This document shows, in pieces, positions 51,134 through 59,193 of a stretch of 64,000 nt of DNA. The stretch is from Endozoicomonas sp. SCSIO W0465 (GTDB lineage: Bacteria; Pseudomonadota; Gammaproteobacteria; Pseudomonadales; Endozoicomonadaceae): positions 3,388,001 through 3,452,000 of the forward strand of contig NZ_CP092417.1 in assembly GCF_023716865.1 (NCBI RefSeq), in the 5' to 3' direction. Position 1 is the first letter of the stretch. Each line of letters opens with the position of its first letter. The notes under the pieces were generated by a model. That model was not told the origin of the DNA. It saw only the letters and a list, made by a program, of their open reading frames with translations, and ran no database searches. A program made the position numbers and the translations under genes.

Positions 51134-51445
51134 ATCGCTCTACCGGTCATCCCCCGGTACATCTTGACCTGAGGCACAATGAACTGTTGTTTCTACAGGT
51201 GTTGCTAAAAAACATTTGCCAAGTATCGGAGTCTTGGCTTTTGGCTCAAGAGTCAATGGCAAGGCCCATTTCGCATCGGACCCTGATATGATTGCCTTTT
51301 CCAGCCCGGGGCGATTGCGATCGCTAAGCTTCGGAAGGCGCTGAAAGAGAGTTACCTGCCATTTCGGGTCGATCTTTTTGTTTGGGATCAGGTGCCTGAG
51401 AATTTCCGGAAAGTGATTCGGGAAAAGTATGTTGTTGATCAATAA
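51059..51445 (+). repeat. Right copy of the ~390-bp direct repeat
   Basis: Same orientation and content as 47001-47393. Here the HEPN-type gene upstream is longer while the MNT gene is broken; in the left copy the reverse holds. Confidence 0.88.
51130..51445 (+). pseudogene. MNT-domain nucleotidyltransferase pseudogene (module 6)
   Basis: Colinear with the intact gene at 47072-47392. One A is lost from the run in CTGAAAAAACATTTG (here CTAAAAAACATTTG), shifting the frame. A second small deletion removes bases in the CCGGAACAGGCG region, and the active-site SDLD would read SDPD. The 3' end (VDLFVWDQVPENFRKVI) is preserved. No functional enzyme can be made. Confidence 0.9.
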
Positions 51446-51542
51446 TTGTTTGATTTTACGCTGAAGATTGACATTAACAGCAAAAAAAGCAAACCGATCA
51501 TATAGCAGTTAGTCTGCTGTAGGATGGCAAAACCTTCAAAGT

Positions 51543-51925
51543 CCTAAGGCTAAAAAGAAGTTCAAAACGTACCGGCATACTCTGAAAGAAGAAGCTGGCG
51601 GAATTGACAAAGTCATCAAGGCTCTGGCTTACCAACACAAAAAACACCCGCGCCGATCCAAGCTTAAGACCGAACTGGAATACACCAGAAAAAATAACTC
51701 ACGGATGTACGTAGAGCATTTGTCAAAAAGTCTCCCCATCGGCTCAGGAGTGATTGAGCAGCAAGCAAAGCACTGGTTACTCAGCACATGAAATGTTCGG
51801 GAATGCTTTGGAGAAATCCGGGAGACCAGGGGATTCTAACGCTGAGGTCTTTAATCCAGAGCGACTGGTTTGGTAGGGTTGGCGGCTACTGTCATTCAGC
51901 TATCGAGCCAAGATCAGCGTTAATT
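51543..51925 (+). pseudogene. ISKra4-family transposase C-terminal remnant
   Basis: One frame reads KKKFKTYRHTLKEEAGGIDK and onward to LPIGSGVIE; after a one-base shift it continues ALVTQHMKCSGMLW and GILTLRSLIQSDWF. The GSGVIEAA and TQRMKCSGMRW-type motifs are the usual C-terminus of ISKra4 transposases. The N-terminal part and both element ends are gone. The rest of the 680-bp gap up to pseB (51926-52124) is AT-rich and without a recognisable gene; it should hold the pse promoter. Confidence 0.85.
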
Positions 51926-52124
51926 ACGACAATGTCAACCCATTTCCTAATAAAGTAGATCCATAGTACTTGTCAGTATGAGACTTTCACCCATTTATAT
52001 GCTGAGAAAATGAAAAATAAAAATAATCTGATAGCAGAATTTTGATATTAAAAAGATTTGAATGATTATATTAGTTAAAGCTTTAGTCTTTTGATGAAGC
52101 TAGATAAATTTTAGAGGGTGGTAA

Positions 52125-53129
52125 ATGTTTAATAACCAATCTGTGCTGATTACTGGTGGTACTGGCTCATTTGGAAAGCTCTATGCCAAGACTATTCTTG
52201 AACGCTACAATCCAAAAAGGATTGTTGTATATTCTCGGGATGAACTAAAACAGTTTGATATGCAGCAGGAGTTTAACCATCCTTGCATGCGTTATTTTAT
52301 TGGAGATGTAAGAGATCGCGATCGTATGACTCAGGCCATGCGTGGTATTGATTACGTTATTCATGCTGCAGCACTAAAACAAGTTCCTGCAGCTGAATAC
52401 AACCCAATGGAATGCATCAAGACTAATATCCATGGTGCAGAGAACGTTATTCATGCGGCATTAGATAATAATGTCACTAAGGTAATAGCGCTTTCTACTG
52501 ATAAGGCAGCAAATCCCATAAACCTGTATGGTGCAACCAAGCTTGCATCCGACAAACTGTTTGTTGCAGCAAATAACATGGCAGGTGGTCATGATACACG
52601 GTTTGCAGTTGTTCGATATGGCAATGTTGTAGGTTCCCGGGGGTCTGTAGTTCCATTTTTTAGAAAGATGATTACTGAAGGCTCTAATTTTTTACCTATT
52701 ACTCATCAGGAGATGACAAGATTCTGGATTACCCTGCAACAAGGGGTTGACTTTGTACTAAAAAACTTTGACCGCATGAAGGGTGGAGAAATTTTTGTTC
52801 CGAAAATTCCTTCAGTTAGAATAGTTGACTTGGCTTCAGCCATGGCGCCAGGATTGGATCAAAAAATCATTGGGATTCGCCCTGGTGAAAAGCTTCATGA
52901 AATTATGTGCCCTGCTGACGACTCCCACTTAACTATTGAGTTTGATGATCACTATGTCATTGCCCCAACTATTAACTTTGTAGATAGTGATAACGACTAC
53001 CATGTTAATGCATTAGGTGAAAAGGGAGCGACGGTTCAGCAGGGTTATGAATATCATTCGGGAAAAAACAATCACTTTTTAGATATTTCGGAAATTATTG
53101 AGTTTAACCGTATGGCGGACATGGCATGA
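52125..53129 (+). CDS. pseB: UDP-GlcNAc 4,6-dehydratase (5-inverting), pseudaminic acid pathway
   Basis: 334 residues. PseB starts CMP-pseudaminic acid synthesis. It is an extended SDR enzyme with the NADP motif ITGGTGSFGKLYAK, the YIGDVRDRDRM-like FIGDVRDRDRM segment, HAAALKQVPAAEYNP and the catalytic YGATK within NPINLYGATKLASDK. The start has AGAGGG upstream of AAATG. It overlaps pseC by four bases. First gene of the AT-rich polysaccharide cluster. Confidence 0.95.
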   Translation: MFNNQSVLITGGTGSFGKLYAKTILERYNPKRIVVYSRDELKQFDMQQEFNHPCMRYFIGDVRDRDRMTQAMRGIDYVIHAAALKQVPAAEYNPMECIKTNIHGAENVIHAALDNNVTKVIALSTDKAANPINLYGATKLASDKLFVAANNMAGGHDTRFAVVRYGNVVGSRGSVVPFFRKMITEGSNFLPITHQEMTRFWITLQQGVDFVLKNFDRMKGGEIFVPKIPSVRIVDLASAMAPGLDQKIIGIRPGEKLHEIMCPADDSHLTIEFDDHYVIAPTINFVDSDNDYHVNALGEKGATVQQGYEYHSGKNNHFLDISEIIEFNRMADMA

Positions 53130-54286
53130 TTCCCTACGGTCGACAAGAGATAACACAGCAAGATATTGATGCTGTTGTGCAAACCCTCAAGTCTGATTTT
53201 TTAACACAGGGGCCACAGGTGCCTGCTTTTGAGCACGCACTTATGGCGTATACCGGTGCTAAATACGCTTTTGCTGTCAATAGCGCTACCTCTGCCTTGC
53301 ATATCGCATGTCTTGCTCTTGGGTTGGGGCCTGGTGACTGGCTCTGGACAAGTCCTGTCACTTTCGTTGCATCTGCTAACTGTGGGCTCTATTGCGGTGC
53401 GCAAGTAGACTTTGTAGATATTGACCCAAACACATATAATCTCTGCCCAAAAGCATTAGCTGAAAAGCTGGCAGTTGCTAAAAAACAGGGAACACTCCCT
53501 AAAATACTTGTACCCGTGCACTTGTGCGGGCAGCCCTGTGAAATGGAGAAGATATATAATCTGGCCCAAGAGTATGGAGTTAAGATTATTGAAGATGCGT
53601 CTCATGCAATCGGTGGTAAATACCATGGATCACCCATAGGTAATTGCCAGTATGCAGATATTACTGTCTTCAGTTTCCATCCAGTCAAAATTATTACTAC
53701 TGCTGAAGGCGGCGCTGCTCTAACCAATGACCAAAAACTTGCTCAGAAAATGGCACTGTTTCGAAGCCATGGTATAACCCGGGATCAGTCGTTAATGACA
53801 GAGTCTTCTCATGGTAGCTGGTATTACCAGCAAATTGAGCTGGGGTATAACTATCGGATGACCGAGTTACAGGCTGCATTGGGTATTTCGCAGATTGAGA
53901 GGTTAGACAGCTTCGTAGCGAAGCGTCATGAGTTAGCACAGAGATATAATAATAAGTTAGCTAGTTTACCTATTACACTACCCTATCAGCTACCGAGCAC
54001 TTACTCTGGGTTACACCTTTATGTAATTCGTCTTCAGTTGGATAAAATTAATAAAAGCCATTCAGAGGTATTCAGACAGCTGCAAGAACAAGGTATTGGG
54101 GTTAATTTACACTACATTCCGGTTCATACCCAACCCTATTATCAAAACCTTGGTTTCAGGGTCGGTGATTTCCCTAATGCTGAACAGTACTATCAAGAAG
54201 CGATCTCTCTGCCAATGTTTCATAACATGACCATTGATCAGCAGGATCAGGTTGTTAATGTATTAACAGAAGTACTTGGCAGATGA
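53126..54286 (+). CDS. pseC: UDP-4-amino-4,6-dideoxy-N-acetyl-beta-L-altrosamine transaminase
   Basis: 386 residues. PLP aminotransferase of the DegT/DnrJ/EryC1 family acting after PseB. The N-terminus MIPYGRQEITQQDIDAVVQTL is typical of PseC. NSATSALHIACLALGLGPGD binds PLP phosphate, IIEDASHAIGG contains the Asp and TVFSFHPVKIITTAEGG the PLP lysine. Overlaps both neighbours by four bases, so it is in a tightly coupled operon. Confidence 0.95.
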   Translation: MIPYGRQEITQQDIDAVVQTLKSDFLTQGPQVPAFEHALMAYTGAKYAFAVNSATSALHIACLALGLGPGDWLWTSPVTFVASANCGLYCGAQVDFVDIDPNTYNLCPKALAEKLAVAKKQGTLPKILVPVHLCGQPCEMEKIYNLAQEYGVKIIEDASHAIGGKYHGSPIGNCQYADITVFSFHPVKIITTAEGGAALTNDQKLAQKMALFRSHGITRDQSLMTESSHGSWYYQQIELGYNYRMTELQAALGISQIERLDSFVAKRHELAQRYNNKLASLPITLPYQLPSTYSGLHLYVIRLQLDKINKSHSEVFRQLQEQGIGVNLHYIPVHTQPYYQNLGFRVGDFPNAEQYYQEAISLPMFHNMTIDQQDQVVNVLTEVLGR

Positions 54287-54963
54287 AAATTGCAATCATT
54301 CCAGCCCGGGGGGGAAGTAAACGAATCCCTCGAAAAAACATTAAGTTATTTCATGGCAAACCGATGATTGCATGGTCAATCGAAGCTGCGCGCAAGGCAA
54401 ATTGCTTTGACCGTATTATCATCAGCACGGATGATGCGGAGATCGCTGAAGTAGCGCGTAATTATGGTGCTGAGGTGCCTTTTGTTCGTCCAGAAAAGCT
54501 GTCTGATGACTACGCTACTACTGTTGACGTTATCCGTCATGCGGTGAACTGGTTATCTTATCAGGGCCAAACACCTAAACTTGTTTGTTGCATCTACGCT
54601 ACCGCTCCATTCATACAAGTGGAAGATCTTCTCCAGGGGCTGAAGCTAATGAAAGCTTCTGAGTGTCATTATGCTTTCTCTGCAACCACCTTTGCGTTTC
54701 CAATTCAGCGGGCATTGAAGATAGATGGCCATGGTAAAGTTTCAATGTTTCAGCCTGAGCATCTACTAACACGTTCTCAGGATTTAGAAGAGGCATACCA
54801 TGATGCTGGGCTGTTTTACTGGGGAAAGGCAGAAGCCTGGCAAAGGGCTGAGCCTCTGTTTGGTTCTGCCTCCCGTCTTGTTATGCTAGACCGCCATAGG
54901 GTTCAAGATATTGATACTCCAGAAGATTGGGAGCGGGCTGAGCGATTATTCCAGTTACTCTAA
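54283..54963 (+). CDS. pseF: Pseudaminic acid cytidylyltransferase
   Basis: 226 residues. PseF activates pseudaminic acid with CTP, the last step of the pathway. The CMP-sugar synthetase motif IPARGGSKRIPRKNIKLF, the ISTDDAEIAEVA segment and the late DIDTPEDWERAE are diagnostic. It overlaps pseC by four bases and is followed eight bp later by pseG. Confidence 0.94.
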   Translation: MKIAIIPARGGSKRIPRKNIKLFHGKPMIAWSIEAARKANCFDRIIISTDDAEIAEVARNYGAEVPFVRPEKLSDDYATTVDVIRHAVNWLSYQGQTPKLVCCIYATAPFIQVEDLLQGLKLMKASECHYAFSATTFAFPIQRALKIDGHGKVSMFQPEHLLTRSQDLEEAYHDAGLFYWGKAEAWQRAEPLFGSASRLVMLDRHRVQDIDTPEDWERAERLFQLL

Positions 54964-54971
54964 GGTAACAC

Positions 54972-56078
54972 ATGTATATTGTTATTCGTGCTGATGCCTC
55001 CCATGAAATAGGTACCGGTCATGTAATGCGTTGCCTTACATTGGCTAAGAAACTCAGGCTTCAGAAGCATCAGATATTAATTATCTGTAAAAACCATCCA
55101 GGTAATTTAAGTACACTTATTGCCAGCTATGGCTTTACCCCGGTGATACTGGACGTGGGGCCGTCAGAGAAGACTAAAAAGTTACAACATGCCCACTGGG
55201 TTGGGGGTTCACAAGAGCAGGATGCACTTGAGTCAAGTAGGGCTATTCAGCAGAATCTTGCAGGTTGCCCAGACTGGATCATTGTAGATCACTACGGTTT
55301 AGACTGTAGCTGGCAAAAAACAATGCAGAAGAAATTTCCAGAAAGCAAAATAATGGTAATTGATGATCTGGCAGACCGGGAACATTGCTGTGAGGTATTG
55401 CTGGATCAAACTCTTGGTCGGTCTGCTAATGCTTATGCTAATTTACTACCTCAAAGAACTATAAAGCTTTTGGGAACCAAGTATGCTTTGCTACGAGATG
55501 TTTTTTTGGTTGATAATAAAGAAATAATTCAGCACAGGAAAATTCGTTCAAAAATTGGTCTTGATCGGTTGCTAATTATGATGGGCGGTACTGACCACCT
55601 GAATAAGTCTGCAACAGTTCTCAATGCTATAGCTTCTCATAAAGAGATCAAAAAAATTACCGTTGTACTCGGTCCAACGGCTATGCATAAACAACATATT
55701 GAGCAGTTATGTAAGAGTATTGATAACGCATCGTTGATTGTAGGCTCAAATGATATCAGTCAGTTACTTATAGAACATGATTTCTGTATTGGTGCGGCAG
55801 GAACGAGTTCTTGGGAGCGTTGTGCACTAGGTTTGCCTGGTCTTGTTATGGCCTTTGCGGATAATCAAAAAACTATTGCAAATAATTTATCTAAATCAGG
55901 TGCCTGCTTTTACTTACCAGTTGATTTTAGTTCGTTCGAACTTAACCACTTGTTGAATGAAGTAAGAAAACCCGAAGCTTACATGAGAATGGTGAGTGAC
56001 AGCCTTAAAGTATGTGATGGGGTAGGTGTTCGGCGAGTCATCGAGACGTTGGAAAATGAACTCAATCAAAAGCATTAA
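54972..56078 (+). CDS. pseG: UDP-2,4-diacetamido-trideoxy-altropyranose hydrolase
   Basis: 368 residues. PseG removes UDP from the bis-amino sugar before condensation. The GT-B fold shows IRADASHEIGTGHVMRCLTLA at the N-terminus, WIIVDHYGLDCSW, DDLADREHCCEVLLDQ and IGAAGTSSWERCALGLP. There is no fused acetyltransferase domain, so PseH is not hidden here. The last 23 bases overlap the next gene. Confidence 0.93.
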   Translation: MYIVIRADASHEIGTGHVMRCLTLAKKLRLQKHQILIICKNHPGNLSTLIASYGFTPVILDVGPSEKTKKLQHAHWVGGSQEQDALESSRAIQQNLAGCPDWIIVDHYGLDCSWQKTMQKKFPESKIMVIDDLADREHCCEVLLDQTLGRSANAYANLLPQRTIKLLGTKYALLRDVFLVDNKEIIQHRKIRSKIGLDRLLIMMGGTDHLNKSATVLNAIASHKEIKKITVVLGPTAMHKQHIEQLCKSIDNASLIVGSNDISQLLIEHDFCIGAAGTSSWERCALGLPGLVMAFADNQKTIANNLSKSGACFYLPVDFSSFELNHLLNEVRKPEAYMRMVSDSLKVCDGVGVRRVIETLENELNQKH

Positions 56079-56706
56079 TATTCTGGTCGATAATGATTCA
56101 TGGATTCTACCTTATACAGATCTTTTAGTAGATTGGGCTGAAAAGCAGGGGTTTACCGTTAATTACTGTCGATCTCAGGATAACTTGGTGACTGCAGATG
56201 TTAGCTTCTACCTTGGTTGTACTAAGATAGTGAAACCTCAAAAGTTGGCACTTAGCTTTTTGAATTTGGTAGTGCATGAAAGTGATTTACCGAAAGGAAA
56301 AGGTTTTGCCCCGGTTGCCTGGCAAATCCTGGAAGGTAAAAAGACTATACCTGTATGCTTGATAGAAGCTCTCGAAAATGTTGATAGTGGACGAATCTGG
56401 TTAAAAGATATAATTGAACTTTCAGGCCATGAGCTTTGCGATGAATGGAGAGAATTACAAGGGCAGGCAACGATTAGAGTGTGTCAGAATTTTCTTAATA
56501 AATACCCAGAGCTATCACCTCAGTCACAATTGGGTGAAGAAAGTTTTTATTTCAGAAGAACTCCATCAGATAGTGAATTAAACCCTGATAAAACTATAGC
56601 TGAACAGTTTGATCTATTACGTGTAGTAGATAATGAACGCTATCCTGCCTATGTAACGCTTAATGGTAGAAAATACTACATTAAAATTTCAGAATGCCAT
56701 GAATAA
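56056..56706 (+). CDS. Formyltransferase-fold protein 1 (putative sugar N-formyltransferase)
   Basis: 216 residues from the ATG at 56056. The formyltransferase core is visible: LNLVVHESDLPKGKGFAPVAW (the catalytic His follows NLVV) and VDSGRIWLKD (catalytic Asp). Such enzymes use N10-formyl-tetrahydrofolate to formylate sugar amino groups. The C-terminal part (FDLLRVVDNERYPAYV) is shared with the next gene. The gene overlaps pseG and the following formyltransferase, so it is built into the pse operon. Confidence 0.85.
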   Translation: MNSIKSINILVDNDSWILPYTDLLVDWAEKQGFTVNYCRSQDNLVTADVSFYLGCTKIVKPQKLALSFLNLVVHESDLPKGKGFAPVAWQILEGKKTIPVCLIEALENVDSGRIWLKDIIELSGHELCDEWRELQGQATIRVCQNFLNKYPELSPQSQLGEESFYFRRTPSDSELNPDKTIAEQFDLLRVVDNERYPAYVTLNGRKYYIKISECHE

Positions 56707-57382
56707 CCAATATATAGTTGCCACGATAAAGAAATGGAATACAGATCAATTTAATAAGAAGGTGTGTAATTTTCCTGGAGAATGGAATTTAATAACTTCA
56801 CCTGAAGAGTTAACTATAGAAAATTTGGAAAAGATAAATCCAAGATATATATTTTTTCCTCACTGGAGCTGGATTGTTCCCAATGAAGTTTTAAAACGTT
56901 GGGAATGCGTCTGCTTTCATATGGCAGATGTACCCTATGGTAGGGGAGGGAGTCCTTTGCAAAACCTTATTGTTCGAGGCCATAAGAAAACAAAGTTAAG
57001 TGCTCTAAAAATGATTGATGAGCTCGATGCAGGCCCTGTTTATAAAAAAATACCTCTAGATTTATCTGGTTCTGCCCAAGAAATTTTTGAGCGCATGGCA
57101 CCGGAGATCTTTGATCTAATCAATTATATTGTGACAGAAGAACCTACCCCAGAAGCACAGTCAGGAATTGCAACGGTGTTCAAACGCCGTACTAAAGATC
57201 AGAGTAAGCTTCCTGAGTCAGCAACTCTTGAAGTATTATACGACCATATTCGTATGTTAGATGCAGAAACATACCCTAAGGCATTTATACAGTATGGTAG
57301 TGTGCGTCTAGAGTTTGATAAAGCCAAAATTGATGCAACGGGTGAGCTTACTGCTCGAGTAAAATTTATTGAAAAATTTTGA
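56699..57382 (+). CDS. Formyltransferase-fold protein 2 (putative sugar N-formyltransferase)
   Basis: 227 residues from the ATG at 56699. Core motif CVCFHMADVPYGRGGSPLQNL (catalytic His in CFHM) and ELDAGPVYKK (catalytic Asp). The HMxDVPYGRGGSP pattern occurs in sugar formyltransferases of surface polysaccharide loci. It shares the C-terminal HIRMLDAETYPKAFI segment with the protein upstream, so the two are diverged paralogues. PseH is missing from the cluster, so one of them may modify the 4-amino group that PseH normally acetylates. Confidence 0.86.
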   Translation: MNNQYIVATIKKWNTDQFNKKVCNFPGEWNLITSPEELTIENLEKINPRYIFFPHWSWIVPNEVLKRWECVCFHMADVPYGRGGSPLQNLIVRGHKKTKLSALKMIDELDAGPVYKKIPLDLSGSAQEIFERMAPEIFDLINYIVTEEPTPEAQSGIATVFKRRTKDQSKLPESATLEVLYDHIRMLDAETYPKAFIQYGSVRLEFDKAKIDATGELTARVKFIEKF

Positions 57383-57389
57383 GTGTTAT

Positions 57390-58439
57390 ATGAAAACTAT
57401 TGAAATAAATGGCCAAAAAATCGGTTGTCAACACAAGCCATATATTATTGCTGAACTGTCTGCTAACCATAATGGTTCAATTGATCGAGCTTTGAAAACC
57501 ATTGAAATGGCAAAAGCTTCAGGTGCAGATGCAATAAAATTACAAACATATACAGCTGATACGATGACTATCAATTGTAATAAACCAGACTTCCAGATAA
57601 TCGGAGGATTATGGGATGGGTATAAGCTTTATGATCTTTATGAGTGGGCTCATACACCATTTGAATGGCACAAAGCCATGTTTGATAAAGCGCGTGAAAT
57701 TGGTATCACTGTATTCTCAACACCTTTTGATGAGTCAGCCGTTGATTTATTAGAATCACTCAACGCACCAGCGTATAAAATTGCCTCCTTCGAGCTTACT
57801 GATTTGCCTTTGATTAAACGGGTTGCTCAAACTGGTAAGCCCATTATTATGTCTACAGGAATGGCTAATTTTAAAGAAATTGAAGAAGCTGTTATGACAG
57901 CAAAAGCACATGGATGTGAAGAACTTGTTGTTCTGCATTGTATTAGTGCTTATCCTGCACCAGCAGAACAAGCCAACCTAGCAACAATAGCAGATATTGC
58001 TGAAAAATTTGATTGTGTTGGTGGTTTGTCTGACCATACTCTAGGTACTGCTGTTGCAATAGCGTCAGTAGCTTTAGGGGCACGTGTCATTGAAAAACAT
58101 GTGACTTTAAGCCGCAACGATAAAGGGCCAGATTCCGAATTCTCTATGGAACCAGATGAACTAAGGCAACTTTGTATGGATACTGAAGTGGCATGGAAGT
58201 CAATAGGTATAGCTGGTTATGAAAGGAAACCAGTTGAAGAGCCCAGCATGAAATTTAGGCGTTCAATTTACTTCGTGAAAGATATCAAGGCTGGCGAAGC
58301 AATAACTAAACATCATATTCGCAGGATTCGTCCAGGTTATGGTTTAGCTCCTAAGTATTTTGATGAACTAATTGGTAAAACAGTTAATCAGAACATTGAT
58401 CGAGGCACAGCTACTTCGTGGAAACTAATCAATGAATAA
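57390..58439 (+). CDS. pseI: Pseudaminic acid synthase
   Basis: 349 residues from the ATG at 57390. NeuB-family enzyme that condenses the 6-deoxy sugar with phosphoenolpyruvate. Motifs: YIIAELSANHNGSIDRAL, ADAIKLQTYTADTMT, VFSTPFDESAVDLLE, YKIASFELTD and GGLSDHTLGTAVAIASVALG; a SAF/antifreeze-like C-terminal domain (~290-349) ends KLINE. Overlaps the deacetylase gene by eight bases. Confidence 0.94.
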   Translation: MKTIEINGQKIGCQHKPYIIAELSANHNGSIDRALKTIEMAKASGADAIKLQTYTADTMTINCNKPDFQIIGGLWDGYKLYDLYEWAHTPFEWHKAMFDKAREIGITVFSTPFDESAVDLLESLNAPAYKIASFELTDLPLIKRVAQTGKPIIMSTGMANFKEIEEAVMTAKAHGCEELVVLHCISAYPAPAEQANLATIADIAEKFDCVGGLSDHTLGTAVAIASVALGARVIEKHVTLSRNDKGPDSEFSMEPDELRQLCMDTEVAWKSIGIAGYERKPVEEPSMKFRRSIYFVKDIKAGEAITKHHIRRIRPGYGLAPKYFDELIGKTVNQNIDRGTATSWKLINE

Positions 58440-59097
58440 AATTCTTGTAGTAGCAGCGCATGCTGATGATGAGACTCTAGGGTGTGGTGGTACAATTGCC
58501 CGACATATTGCTGAAGGAGATCATGTAAAGATCTTGTTCATGACAGATGGTGTATCTTCTCGGGGGACTCAGCAAGCAGCTTGTGAAATAAGAAATAGTG
58601 CAGCAATCAAAGCCTTAAGTGCACTTGGTACAAAAGACTATCAGCAACTTGATTTCCCTGATAATAAGATGGATAGTCTGCCATTGCTTGAAATTGTAAA
58701 GCCAATCGAGAGCGTTATCAGTACATATCAGCCTAATATTGTATATACACACTTTGCAGATGATCTCAATATTGATCATCGTATAGTTAATCAGGCAGTG
58801 ATGACAGCTTGCAGGCCACAAAATGGAAACAGCATTAGAAAGATATTTTCTTTTGAAGTTTTATCCAGTACCGAATGGAATTCTACTCAAAGACCAGTCT
58901 TTAACCCCCAGTATATTGTCGATATAAGTGACTACTGGGGAAAAAAAGTTAATGCACTAAATGCATACAAAGAAGAGCTTCGAGTCTTTCCTCACAGTAG
59001 AAGTTTGGAGTGTATCGAAGCTCTAGCAATTTTGCGTGGTGCAACACATGGAATCACTAAGGCTGAAGCTTTTGTAATCGAAAGATATTTGGTTTAG
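58432..59097 (+). CDS. PIG-L/LmbE-family deacetylase
   Basis: 221 residues. Zinc-dependent N-deacetylase fold: AAHADDETLGCGGTIARH (His, Asp-Asp) and the later HFADDLNIDHRIV with the second zinc His. These enzymes remove N-acetyl groups from sugars. Its overlap with pseI places it in the nonulosonate pathway. Together with the two formyltransferases it could free an amino group for N-formylation. Specific substrate unknown. Confidence 0.88.
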   Translation: MNKILVVAAHADDETLGCGGTIARHIAEGDHVKILFMTDGVSSRGTQQAACEIRNSAAIKALSALGTKDYQQLDFPDNKMDSLPLLEIVKPIESVISTYQPNIVYTHFADDLNIDHRIVNQAVMTACRPQNGNSIRKIFSFEVLSSTEWNSTQRPVFNPQYIVDISDYWGKKVNALNAYKEELRVFPHSRSLECIEALAILRGATHGITKAEAFVIERYLV

Positions 59098-59193
59098 TTC
59101 TTAAAGTTTTATTGTTGGCTCAAAAGAAATTAAAATAAATTTTTGATGATCGTTAGAACCTGTAGTTTAGGTTGTTAAAATTAAAGGCTTGTT

